Assembly (NCBI RefSeq): GCF_000266885.1
Contig: NC_018021.1
Location: 1-25,287, forward strand
Direction: 5' to 3'
Length of the DNA stretch: 25,287 bases
Origin: Turneriella parva DSM 21527
Lineage (GTDB): Bacteria; Spirochaetota; Leptospiria; Turneriellales; Turneriellaceae
A program made the translations under genes and the position numbers. Position 1 is the first letter of the stretch; every line of letters starts with the position of its first letter. Below, in pieces: positions 14,583-21,685 of this stretch. Below the pieces are notes generated by a model that was not told the DNA's origin, made no database searches, and worked only from the letters and a program-made list of their open reading frames with translations.

Positions 14583-15290
14583 GTGAAAATTCAGGCTGTA
14601 GTCTGTGATATCGAAGGCACGACGTCTTCGATATCGTTCGTTCACCGTGTGCTGTTTCCTCTTTCATTAGAGCGCATGCATGATTACTTGCGCGAAAATG
14701 CCGCCGACAGAGAGTTAAAAGCGCAGCTTGCAGAGCTCTGGGTGCGGCTTTTTCCCGGGCAACCACAATCTGCAGACATGCCTGAAATTCTCGAGCGTAA
14801 GCTTGTCGAGTTTATTCAAAACGATGTCAAAGACACGACGCTGAAGTGGGTGCAGGGCAAAATCTGGAAACAGGCCTTTGAGAGCGGTGTCGTCAAGGGG
14901 CATGTCTACCCCGAGGTTGCTGGCTTTTTTGAAAGGTGGATTTCTCAAGGCATGAGCCTCTACATCTATAGCTCGGGCTCGGTCGAAGCCCAGCAGTTGC
15001 TTTTTCGCCATTCACAAGCTGGAGACCTGACGAGATTTCTCAGAGGATACTTCGATACAACGACTGGCCCCAAGCGCGAGACAGATTCTTACCGTTCGAT
15101 TGCGAAGAGTATAGGCGTAGAGCCTGCGTCGATTTTGTTTTTGTCTGACATCACGGCCGAGCTCGATGCCGCGCAGACGGCTGGCTTTAAGACCTGTCTT
15201 TTGCTGCGAGGGGCGGCTGCGACACCCGCAGGTTATACTGGCCCGACCGCTGCCGACTTTGCCGGTGTTCACCAGCAGTTCTTTCTGTGA
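14583..15290 (+). CDS. mtnC: Enolase-phosphatase E1 of methionine salvage
   Basis: The 235-aa HAD-superfamily enzyme enolises and then dephosphorylates diketo-methylthiopentyl-phosphate to acireductone, in one magnesium-dependent protein. HAD motif I is D9 and E11 in VCDIEGTTSS, where the Glu replaces the usual Asp and is typical of MtnC. Motif II is SSGS (near 124), and the late acidic motif is FLSDITAELDAA. Length agrees with the family. The start is GTG directly after the mtnD stop (TAAGTG). This completes a three-gene block covering the steps from methylthioribulose-1-phosphate to the methionine keto acid. A terminal aminotransferase is not seen. Confidence 0.93.
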   Translation: MKIQAVVCDIEGTTSSISFVHRVLFPLSLERMHDYLRENAADRELKAQLAELWVRLFPGQPQSADMPEILERKLVEFIQNDVKDTTLKWVQGKIWKQAFESGVVKGHVYPEVAGFFERWISQGMSLYIYSSGSVEAQQLLFRHSQAGDLTRFLRGYFDTTTGPKRETDSYRSIAKSIGVEPASILFLSDITAELDAAQTAGFKTCLLLRGAAATPAGYTGPTAADFAGVHQQFFL

Positions 15291-15348
15291 ACTCAAGGCG
15301 CATCAGTTAAATTGATTGCCCCGTGCGCTTTGCACGCAAAATGCGCAC

Positions 15349-16821
15349 ATGGCTAAACCCTACATTGTAACGATCGATCAAGGCACGACTGGATCGCGCG
15401 TCTTCTTGATCTCTGAACGCGGCGAGGTGATCTCGAGCGCGTACGAAGAATTCACGCAGCATTTTCCGAGGCCCGGCTGGGTTGAACACGACGCCGAAGA
15501 GATTTGGGCAAGTGTTGAAAAGTTGCTCGCGCGGGCCATCGAGGCATCGGACGCTGCGGCGATAGGCATTACGAACCAGCGCGAGACGACTGTCGTCTGG
15601 GAAAAAAGCACCGGCAAACCGATACATCCTGCTATTGTCTGGCAATGCCGCCGCACCGCAGACTATTGTGAGCAACTCAAGAAAGAGGGCAGGGCGGAGC
15701 TCTTTCGGAAAAAAACGGGTCTTGTGCTCGACGCCTATTTTTCAGGGACAAAAATTAAGTACATTCTCGACAATGTCGGTGGTGCGCGCAGCCGCGCCGA
15801 AAATGGCGAATTGCTGTTTGGCACGATCGACACATTTTTGTTAAACCGGCTGACGGGTGAGCATAAGACCGACTTCACCAACGCGTCACGCACTCTGATT
15901 TTCAATATTCATGAGCGTAAATGGGATGCCGAGCTCTGTGAGATCCTGAAAATTCCACAAAAAATTCTGCCGTCGGCGCAGGCGAGCAGCAGCCTCTTTG
16001 GCAAGACAAAGGGGCTCAAGGCGCTGCCCGATGGCGTGCCGGTCTATTCGCTGATCGGCGACCAGCAATCGGCTCTTTATGGCCAGCTGTGCCACAACCC
16101 CGGCGAGGCAAAGAATACCTATGGCACTGGCTGTTTTGTGGTGATGAATCTCGGCGATAAATTTCTCGAGAGCAAGAACGGCCTGATCACGACTCTTGCC
16201 TGCGATGCGCACGGCAACCCGGTCTACGCACTCGAAGGTTCAATTTTTATCGGGGGTGCGGTTGTGCAGTGGCTGCGCGACAAGATGCATTTCTTCGACG
16301 ACTCGGGTAAGTCAGAAAGCCTCGCGAAATCCGCAAACGACGAATCAGAAGTTGTGTTTGTGCCCGCATTCGCAGGCCTCGGCGCGCCCTATTGGGACCA
16401 GAATGCGCGCGGTGCAATTCTCGGCCTGACGCGCGATACCACGTCGGCGCAAATTACGCAGGCTGCGCTCAAAGCAATCGCGCTGCAATCGTACGACGTC
16501 ATCGCGGCGATGCAGGCCGACAGCGGTCTCAAATTACCGGTTCTCAAGGTTGATGGTGGCGCCACGCGCAACAATTATCTGATGGAATTTCAGGCCGGGG
16601 TTTTGGGTGCTTCAGTGGTTGCGCCACGAAATGCCGAGACGACGGTTCTGGGTGCTGCCTACCTCGCAGGCCTCGGCGCGAAAATTTGGTCATCGCCTGA
16701 AGATCTGGCAAGCCTCAACCCGCCAGCGGCGACGTTTCACCCGGTCATGACAGCCGCGCAACGCGAGCGCGAACTAAAACTGTGGAAAGATGCGATTGGG
16801 CGCGTGCTGACGACGCGCTGA
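15349..16821 (+). CDS. glpK: Glycerol kinase
   Basis: The 490-aa FGGY-family kinase uses ATP to make glycerol-3-phosphate, feeding phospholipid synthesis and glycerol breakdown. It begins MAKPYIVTIDQGTTGSRVFL with the N-terminal phosphate-binding motif. Further signatures are GITNQRETTVVW, the FGGY-like GEAKNTYGTGCFV, GLGAPYWD (around 345), and the C-terminal LKVDGGATRNNYLM. All are intact and length is normal. The frame extends upstream to 15316, but M12 (15349) matches the family start. No strong ribosome site is seen. A short inverted repeat (CGTGC/GCACG, 15322-15336) lies just upstream. No glpF or glpD is nearby, so it appears to be a single gene. Confidence 0.95.
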   Translation: MAKPYIVTIDQGTTGSRVFLISERGEVISSAYEEFTQHFPRPGWVEHDAEEIWASVEKLLARAIEASDAAAIGITNQRETTVVWEKSTGKPIHPAIVWQCRRTADYCEQLKKEGRAELFRKKTGLVLDAYFSGTKIKYILDNVGGARSRAENGELLFGTIDTFLLNRLTGEHKTDFTNASRTLIFNIHERKWDAELCEILKIPQKILPSAQASSSLFGKTKGLKALPDGVPVYSLIGDQQSALYGQLCHNPGEAKNTYGTGCFVVMNLGDKFLESKNGLITTLACDAHGNPVYALEGSIFIGGAVVQWLRDKMHFFDDSGKSESLAKSANDESEVVFVPAFAGLGAPYWDQNARGAILGLTRDTTSAQITQAALKAIALQSYDVIAAMQADSGLKLPVLKVDGGATRNNYLMEFQAGVLGASVVAPRNAETTVLGAAYLAGLGAKIWSSPEDLASLNPPAATFHPVMTAAQRERELKLWKDAIGRVLTTR

Positions 16822-16830
16822 CAAGTGGAG

Positions 16831-17304
16831 TTAGGCGTTTACGGCCTGCAGAATGTCGAGCGCATGTGTCTTGACAGAAACTTTGTCGAAGACATGCGTG
16901 ATTTTTCCGGTTGTGTCGATGACAAACGTGGCGCGCAAGATTCCCATGTATTTGCGGCCATACATTGATTTTTCAGCCCAAACGCCAAAACCTTCAGTGA
17001 TTTTGCCGGTGTCGTCAAACAGCAAGGGAAAGTTCAGTTCTTGCGCATCGATGAATTTTTTATGCGCCTTTTCATTATCTCTGGAGCAGCCCACGACGGT
17101 GTAGCCGGCCTTCTTGAGAGCCGCGCTGTTGTCACGAAAGCATTGCGCTTCGGTCGTGCAACCCGGTGTGCTGTCTTTTGGGTAGAAATAAAGAATCAGA
17201 GGCTTTTTCTGCCAAAGTTCAGCGAGCTTGATTTTTTTGGGCTCACCCTCGCCGACCAGAATTCCGGTCAGCGAGGCAGGTACTTTTTTGCCGGCTGCGA
17301 GCAT
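16831..17304 (-). CDS. bcp: Peroxiredoxin of the BCP/PrxQ type
   Basis: The 157-aa thiol peroxidase reduces hydrogen peroxide and organic hydroperoxides in the cytoplasm. The peroxidatic Cys is C49 in DSTPGCTTEAQC. A second Cys (C55) lies six residues on, whereas the usual resolving Cys of BCP is at plus five; this may change the disulfide. The fold continues with VVGCSRDN and FPLLFDDTGKITEGFGVW, as in BCP. The frame runs upstream to 17409, but ATG 17304 gives the family start (LAAGKKVPASLTG). It overlaps the upstream stop as TAATG, so translation is coupled. It is convergent with glpK, with 9 bp between stops. Confidence 0.92.
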   Translation of the reverse strand: MLAAGKKVPASLTGILVGEGEPKKIKLAELWQKKPLILYFYPKDSTPGCTTEAQCFRDNSAALKKAGYTVVGCSRDNEKAHKKFIDAQELNFPLLFDDTGKITEGFGVWAEKSMYGRKYMGILRATFVIDTTGKITHVFDKVSVKTHALDILQAVNA

Positions 17305-17519
17305 TAAGAAAGTTTGCCGAGAACGCCTTTTTCTTGCAGGTATTTGTAGAAGTTGTCGCGGTTCTTCGGTTTGTATTTTGCACCGCTGTCTTTTTTCCAT
17401 GAGCGGCATGCATTCTGCATTTTATCAACGTTCTCTTTTGATGAACCTTTTTTGAAGTGTTTCAGTACGGTAATCATTTCATGTTCTTGCTCGCAAGCAA
17501 CCAGATGTTTATCAGCCAT
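17304..17519 (-). CDS. Possible internal in-frame gene for a 71-aa basic protein
   Basis: An ATG at 17519 lies in frame with the pyroglutamyl-peptidase gene. It is preceded by a perfect ribosome site, AAAGGAG (complement of 17527-17533), with 7-nt spacing. The product would be a small Lys-rich soluble protein (HFKKGSSKENVDKMQNACRS, YKPKNRDNFYKYLQ) of unknown function. It would be translated alone as well as at the end of the fusion. It is directly coupled to the peroxiredoxin gene. The site could also be a relic from before the two genes fused. Confidence 0.5.
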   Translation of the reverse strand: MADKHLVACEQEHEMITVLKHFKKGSSKENVDKMQNACRSWKKDSGAKYKPKNRDNFYKYLQEKGVLGKLS

Positions 17520-18197
17520 GAGTAGTCTCCTTTGGTTTTCGCGCGGCATGCCGTTTGTACCAGAGCCGTCAATTGCTTTTGTGTCCGAGTTGTTGCCGGC
17601 GCCCGATAGAATGCGTTTCACTGAGAATATCAAATCGCACACAGCCTTCACATCATCAGCAGCCCCCTTGCGAAATTGTTGCGGTGAGCGCGCTGGCACA
17701 TGCAGAAACAACGCATTTATCGCAGGCTCTACGGATAACATCATGAAGTAGACAAAATTGCAGAGGTAATCGCCCGCGTTTTCACTGAGCATGAAAAGCT
17801 GTCTGGTCGCGAGAGGTAGCTCTGCGAGCAGTTGCTCTGACACGATCTTGCTCGTATAGAAGCGAGCTTTATCGGCGGCAATTTTACGAGTAGCAGAGCC
17901 GTGCCGGCGCAGGTTGCGGGCGTGGCTCTCGATCGTGAGAGATCCCCCTTGTTTTTCACCCATGAGCAAAACCAGATCAGGTTTCGTCTTGAGCACCTGA
18001 GGCTGCAAAATCTGCCAGGCAGTGGCAAAATCTACGGGCAATATTGCTGATTCGGCAAGGCGAATACCAGGTGGCATTTTTGAGGATATCAGCGCCTGAA
18101 GCAGGTCTGCCGACGTATTGCAGCTTCGTCCGCCAAATGGTTCAAATGCTGCCATAAAGACCGTCAATGATTTGTCATGAAATACTTGCCGGGGCAT
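17304..18197 (-). CDS. Pyroglutamyl-peptidase I domain fused to a small basic C-terminal domain
   Basis: Residues about 10-195 are a C15 cysteine peptidase that removes N-terminal pyroglutamate. It shows FEPFGG (18-23), the Glu region SLTIESHARN (E90), the nucleophile C146 in SENAGDYLCNFVYF, and H166 in ALFLHVPAR. The fold is complete. After a Gly/Asn/Ser-rich linker (195-225) comes a 71-residue domain that begins MADKHLVACEQEHEMITVLK and ends KYLQEKGVLGKLS; I do not recognise it. It starts at a Met with its own excellent ribosome site, so two products are possible. ATG 18197 is chosen; ATG 18155 (MAAFEPFGG) is a shorter option but trims the first strand. It is divergent from the cytochrome peroxidase. 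Confidence 0.8.
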   Translation of the reverse strand: MPRQVFHDKSLTVFMAAFEPFGGRSCNTSADLLQALISSKMPPGIRLAESAILPVDFATAWQILQPQVLKTKPDLVLLMGEKQGGSLTIESHARNLRRHGSATRKIAADKARFYTSKIVSEQLLAELPLATRQLFMLSENAGDYLCNFVYFMMLSVEPAINALFLHVPARSPQQFRKGAADDVKAVCDLIFSVKRILSGAGNNSDTKAIDGSGTNGMPRENQRRLLMADKHLVACEQEHEMITVLKHFKKGSSKENVDKMQNACRSWKKDSGAKYKPKNRDNFYKYLQEKGVLGKLS

Positions 18198-18212
18198 GTG
18201 TCTTTGTATAGT
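18186..18212 (+). promoter_or_regulatory. Weak candidate promoter of the peroxidase gene
   Basis: TTGCCG (18186-18191) and TATAGT (18207-18212) are separated by 15 nt. Transcription would start within a few bases of the ATG at 18222. The short spacer makes this uncertain. Confidence 0.25.
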
Positions 18213-18221
18213 TTACGGAGT

Positions 18222-19193
18222 ATGAAAAAATACTTAATATACTTTATTGCAGCCGTGGCTGCCCTGCAATGCGGGCCCAAGGTTGACTACGCTGAATTGC
18301 GCACGCGGGCAAAATCGGCGTTCGGTACGCTGCCGGCAAAAATGCCTGGCTCTGAAAAAGACACCCCAGAACTCATTGCTCTGGGCAAAATGCTCTATAA
18401 TGACCGTCGGCTGTCAATCAATGATACCCAGTCGTGCGCGAGTTGCCACATTCTCGAGGGCAAGAAGGGCGGGGTAGATAACACCAAATTCAGCCCCGGC
18501 GCGAAGGGCTCGCTCGGCGGCCGCAATGCGCCAACGACCCTTAATGCTGGCTTTCACTTTGTTCAATTCTGGGATGGCCGCGCAGCGAACCTCACTGAAC
18601 AGGCGAAAGGCCCGGTATTGAACCCGGTTGAAATGGGCATGCCGAGCGAAAAGGCCGTGGTCGATAAGATTTCGCAGGTCGCCGAATATAAAGAGGCTTT
18701 CCCCAAGGCTTTTCCGGGTTCAAAGAATGCGATTACTTACCAGAACATCGCCGAAGCGATTGCAGCGTTTGAGCGCACTTTGATCACGCGTGACCGCTTC
18801 GATGACTTCATTAACGGCGACGATAAGGCGATGACCAAAGAAGAACTATTGGGAATGCAGACTTTCATGAACCAGGGTTGCACCACTTGCCATATCGGTC
18901 AATTGCTCGGCGGCAACAGCTACAGAAAAATGGGCCAGGCTCGCCCATATGAAACAAAAGATCTTGGCCGCTTCGATGTCACCAAGAAAGAAGAAGACAA
19001 GTTTATGTTCAAGGTGCCGTCGCTGCGTAACGTTGCGCTGACCGAACCCTATTTCCATGATGGTTCTGCCGCCACGCTTTCTGAGGCCGTGGCAAAAATG
19101 GCCTACCACCAGCTCGGCAAAGAACTGGGCGAAAAAGATGTTGCTTCAATCGTGACATTTCTCAAGGCTCTGACAGACAAACAGCGACAGTAG
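18222..19193 (+). CDS. Di-haem cytochrome c peroxidase, CcpA/MauG family
   Basis: The 323-aa protein reduces hydrogen peroxide in the periplasm with electrons from cytochrome c or quinol chains. It has two c-type haem motifs, CASCH (72-76) and CTTCH (220-224). Conserved family blocks are KGSLGGRNAPTTLNAGF, FWDGRAANL, NPVEMG, and the C-terminal KVPSLRNVALTEPYFHDGS. The N-terminus MKKYLIYFIAAVAALQC is a signal segment ending in a Cys that could be a relaxed, spirochaete-style lipobox. The frame extends to 18177, but ATG 18222 gives the signal peptide start. GGAG sits only one base before this ATG, too close to be a good ribosome site. A paired peroxide role with the nearby peroxiredoxin is plausible. 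Confidence 0.93.
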   Translation: MKKYLIYFIAAVAALQCGPKVDYAELRTRAKSAFGTLPAKMPGSEKDTPELIALGKMLYNDRRLSINDTQSCASCHILEGKKGGVDNTKFSPGAKGSLGGRNAPTTLNAGFHFVQFWDGRAANLTEQAKGPVLNPVEMGMPSEKAVVDKISQVAEYKEAFPKAFPGSKNAITYQNIAEAIAAFERTLITRDRFDDFINGDDKAMTKEELLGMQTFMNQGCTTCHIGQLLGGNSYRKMGQARPYETKDLGRFDVTKKEEDKFMFKVPSLRNVALTEPYFHDGSAATLSEAVAKMAYHQLGKELGEKDVASIVTFLKALTDKQRQ

Positions 19194-19200
19194 GCAAGAC

Positions 19201-19229
19201 GGGCATTTCAGAATTTCTCTGAGATGCCC
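19201..19229 (+). terminator. Strong hairpin after the cytochrome peroxidase
   Basis: GGGCATTTCAGA (19201-19212) pairs with TCTGAGATGCCC (19218-19229) over 12 bp with one G-U and a 5-nt loop. It starts 7 nt after the stop codon. There is no T-run behind it, so it may act as an mRNA 3' stabiliser and not as an intrinsic terminator. Confidence 0.5.
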
Positions 19230-19239
19230 ATATTGCTCA

Positions 19240-19257
19240 CGCTTCGCCCCCGAAGCG
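19240..19257 (+). other. Second hairpin before the TPR gene
   Basis: CGCTTCG, a CCCC loop and CGAAGCG form a perfect 7-bp stem 13 bp before the TPR start codon. It lacks a T-run. It could occlude translation initiation or mark the end of the upstream transcript. Confidence 0.4.
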
Positions 19258-19270
19258 CCGACACTCAAAT

Positions 19271-20050
19271 ATGGGTCGGCAGCTGCTTGAAATCGCGGGG
19301 CGATTTCTCATATATTCCATTCTGCTTTCTCTCATCAATTTTCTCTCTGCTGCGCATGCACTAAACCCCGACAACGACTATAGAGATGCAGCGCAAACCT
19401 TCGCGCAACGCGACATGGCATCGACGCAGAAGGCAATCTCGATGCTCGAAAAAGTACTGGAGCAAAAGCCCGACCATCTCGACAGCCAGGCCCTGATCGC
19501 CTATGCGTACGCCCATGAGGCCTTTATTCTCTCGCAGCTCGGTGAGAGCGGCAGCGATTACCAGAATTCGGCCGAAGCTTTTATCAAGGCGGTTCAGACA
19601 CAACAGCCACAGAATGCATCTGCAAAGAAGGCATCTGTCTTCTTGCTGATGTCGTCGGGCAAAGTGGCTGACGCGCGCAAAATTCTCGAAAAAGATCTGA
19701 ACGACAAAGAGGCCGACGCAGATATCTGGTACATGTACGCACTCGCGGGCGATGCCGACAAAACCGTCAATCACCTCAATCGTGCGTTGACGCTAAACCC
19801 CGACCACGTGTGGATCTATACCGACATGGCCTTTCGCGCTCTGAAAATGGGTGATGCTGTCGTCGCCGAAAAATGGATTAAGGCGCTAGAGGGCAGGCGG
19901 CCGGCAGTTGCCGAGGTGCCTTTACTCTATGCAGTGCTTGCGGCACAAAAAAAGGACAAAAAGCGTGCGCAAGAGCAATGGGCTGAATTTGTCCGCCGGT
20001 CGCCTGAATCACCGTTGGTCGCAAAATTTTCACCAGCGAAGAAGAAATAA
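19271..20050 (+). CDS. Exported TPR-repeat protein
   Basis: The 259-aa protein has an N-terminal hydrophobic signal (FLIYSILLSLINFLSAAHA) with likely cleavage after residue 30. The rest is helix-turn-helix repeat structure of TPR type. Examples are AISMLEKVLEQKPDHLDSQA (about 54-75), KVADARKILEKDLNDKEADA (about 130-150) and TVNHLNRALTLNPDHVWIYT (about 168-190). TPR proteins are scaffolds, so a periplasmic assembly role is plausible, but the partner is unknown. The start at 19271 has no obvious ribosome site. Its stop abuts the stop of the convergent HELAH gene with no spacer, so both transcripts must read into each other or end inside coding sequence. Confidence 0.78.
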   Translation: MGRQLLEIAGRFLIYSILLSLINFLSAAHALNPDNDYRDAAQTFAQRDMASTQKAISMLEKVLEQKPDHLDSQALIAYAYAHEAFILSQLGESGSDYQNSAEAFIKAVQTQQPQNASAKKASVFLLMSSGKVADARKILEKDLNDKEADADIWYMYALAGDADKTVNHLNRALTLNPDHVWIYTDMAFRALKMGDAVVAEKWIKALEGRRPAVAEVPLLYAVLAAQKKDKKRAQEQWAEFVRRSPESPLVAKFSPAKKK

Positions 20051-20566
20051 TCAGTTTAGCGGCAAGCTGTCGCGCATCTCTTTCGGCGCCTTGAGCAGGT
20101 CACTCACCAGCGATTCGATTTCACATGCGCTCGCACCCCCGCGGGCCTGCCAACGTTCGGGTATTGAGGCAGCTGGCTTTTTGCTGAGCACCGTATTGCA
20201 TTTTGGAGGCGCTTGCATGACATTCGCCAACGGCTCCGAAATTGTATAGGGCAAAACCCTCCAGGCCAGGTCAAGATACAGGTGTGCCAGCTCATGCCGC
20301 AGCTGACTGGCATTGCGCTGACGCAGCAGTATGCGCGCCCGCTGCCGGTCGAGCACCGATGCCATGCGTGCGCCTCCCTTTACTTCATAGAAGTATTTTT
20401 TGCCAATACACAGCCTGACCTCTGCCGGATAGACCGTTGGGGCGTAGCGAGCGGCAAATTCACTCCAGATTCTGCGGCTTTCGGGGCTGCGCTCAAGTTT
20501 TTCACATTCGGCAGCGAGGCCGCCAGCCATGAGCAGGCTAAATATCAAAACGATTGCGGGTTTCAC
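20051..20566 (-). CDS. Secreted HELAH-motif protein, possible zinc metallopeptidase
   Basis: The 171-aa protein carries a signal peptide (AIVLIFSLLMAGGLAA, cleaved near 19). It has the zinc-binding HExxH motif as HELAHLYLD, with H91, E92 and H95. A third metal ligand is not obvious; E110 or later residues are candidates. The pattern QLRHELAHLYLD resembles short exported peptidases that act on envelope proteins. It may have up to four Cys in the mature part (C21, C53, C123, C148) that could form disulfides. It overlaps the end of the zinc-ribbon gene by 29 bp and is last in the operon that begins with the PBP-like gene. No close family is claimed. Confidence 0.7.
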   Translation of the reverse strand: MKPAIVLIFSLLMAGGLAAECEKLERSPESRRIWSEFAARYAPTVYPAEVRLCIGKKYFYEVKGGARMASVLDRQRARILLRQRNASQLRHELAHLYLDLAWRVLPYTISEPLANVMQAPPKCNTVLSKKPAASIPERWQARGGASACEIESLVSDLLKAPKEMRDSLPLN

Positions 20567-20756
20567 AATTTGGGCAGAGAATCGTCACCTCACCCTTGAC
20601 ACGGGAGTTGCCCGCTTTATCGACCAGTTTGCCGACCGCGGTAAATTGAAAATCCAGCCCTTCGGGATGGTAATTGCCTTTGCCATATTTCGAAGTGCCT
20701 TCCATAACGTAACCGCACGCATGGCACTTGACTTTGAGTCGAATTTTTTCAGCCAT
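20538..20756 (-). CDS. Small zinc-ribbon protein
   Basis: The 72-aa cytoplasmic protein has two Cys pairs, C11/C14 in KCHACG and C61/C64 in LCPNCE, which should bind one zinc as a ribbon. The middle is beta-like (GLDFQFTAVGKLVDKAG). The role is unknown; small ribbons of this kind often bind RNA or assist other proteins. The ATG overlaps the stop of the MlaD-like gene by one base (TAATG), giving tight coupling. It is the third gene of the envelope operon, and a cytoplasmic zinc protein between two exported ones is an odd placement. Confidence 0.78.
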   Translation of the reverse strand: MAEKIRLKVKCHACGYVMEGTSKYGKGNYHPEGLDFQFTAVGKLVDKAGNSRVKGEVTILCPNCETRNRFDI

Positions 20757-21685
20757 TAGTTATTGAAGAAAATTCTGTAGGGCGCCGACGCCATGTCATT
20801 CAGTTTTTCGTTTGCATACCGCGCATAGTCGAGCAGCAAAAGATAGAGCGTCTCTTCGTGCAAGAGGCGCGCGCTGAAGCTTTCACCGCCGTACGCGACG
20901 CTCTGTTCGAGCTTGAGCATGTTGGCCTTGATTTTCGGCAGGTTCTTGTTCAGGTCATAAACCAGAAACTCGCTCGCGCCGTTAACCTTCAAGAGCATGC
21001 CATAAAGATCAGAGCTTGTCGAATTGACCATGCTGAAAAAGCCATTCATCATGCGCGTTGTATTGCGCACGACATTGCGGGCAGCGACTCTTTGCACGTA
21101 CGGTATGCGCTTGAGATCGACCACGGTCTTGCGAAGTTGCTTTAGCCGCGTCTCAAGTACGCTCAGGTTGCCGTTGTCCGATCGAATGGCGTCGTAGTAT
21201 TGCTGAAACATGATCGACGAATTGACTATTTTTTCAAGCGGCATGGAGTGTTCGAGAGAGTAGACGGCATCATCAGCCGAGCTGGGCACAACTTCAATAT
21301 TGATGAATTTTGCGCCGAAATAACCCCATGAGCTGAGCGAGGCGCGGCTTGCCGCCCTCGGTATCGGAAAATCTTTTCTGATCTTCGCGTAGATGCGGTG
21401 GCCGCTCGTGCCCGAAACGAGGTATTCAACTTCGCCGATTTCGAGCGCGCCCTGGTAGCGAATTTTCGTACCGGGGCGCACGTCTTCGACGAACTCTGAT
21501 GAAAAAGTCATGCGATAAAAATCGAGCGAGCGCACGAGGCTGCGCGTGCCGAAATAACCGAGAAAAACTACAAAAAACATCAGAATCACAAAGCCGATGA
21601 GCAGAGTCATTCTGTCCGGGTTGCGAATTGTGTCCCAAAAGCTGAGCCATTCTGCCGTCGAAGTTCTTATTTCAGCTGTTTTCAC
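20756..21685 (-). CDS. MlaD/Mce-domain protein
   Basis: The 309-aa protein is anchored by one N-terminal membrane helix (about 28-50, LIGFVILMFFVVFLGYFG). Residues about 58-135 are an Mce/MlaD domain: MTFSSEFVEDVRPGTKIRYQ, then GALEIGEVEYL and GYFGAKFINIEVV. Such domains form hexameric rings that carry lipids between membranes. The C-terminal part (150-309) is long and helical, as in needle-like Mce proteins. No MlaE permease or MlaF ATPase is encoded nearby, so partners must lie elsewhere. It overlaps the PBP-like gene by 4 bp (ATGA) and the zinc-ribbon gene by 1 bp, in one operon. Confidence 0.82.
   Translation of the reverse strand: MKTAEIRTSTAEWLSFWDTIRNPDRMTLLIGFVILMFFVVFLGYFGTRSLVRSLDFYRMTFSSEFVEDVRPGTKIRYQGALEIGEVEYLVSGTSGHRIYAKIRKDFPIPRAASRASLSSWGYFGAKFINIEVVPSSADDAVYSLEHSMPLEKIVNSSIMFQQYYDAIRSDNGNLSVLETRLKQLRKTVVDLKRIPYVQRVAARNVVRNTTRMMNGFFSMVNSTSSDLYGMLLKVNGASEFLVYDLNKNLPKIKANMLKLEQSVAYGGESFSARLLHEETLYLLLLDYARYANEKLNDMASAPYRIFFNN

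Noticed and set aside
15322-15336. CGTGC/GCACG hairpin between mtnC and glpK as a terminator
   Set aside because: Only a 5-bp stem and no T-run. It lies just before the glpK start and cannot be called a terminator.
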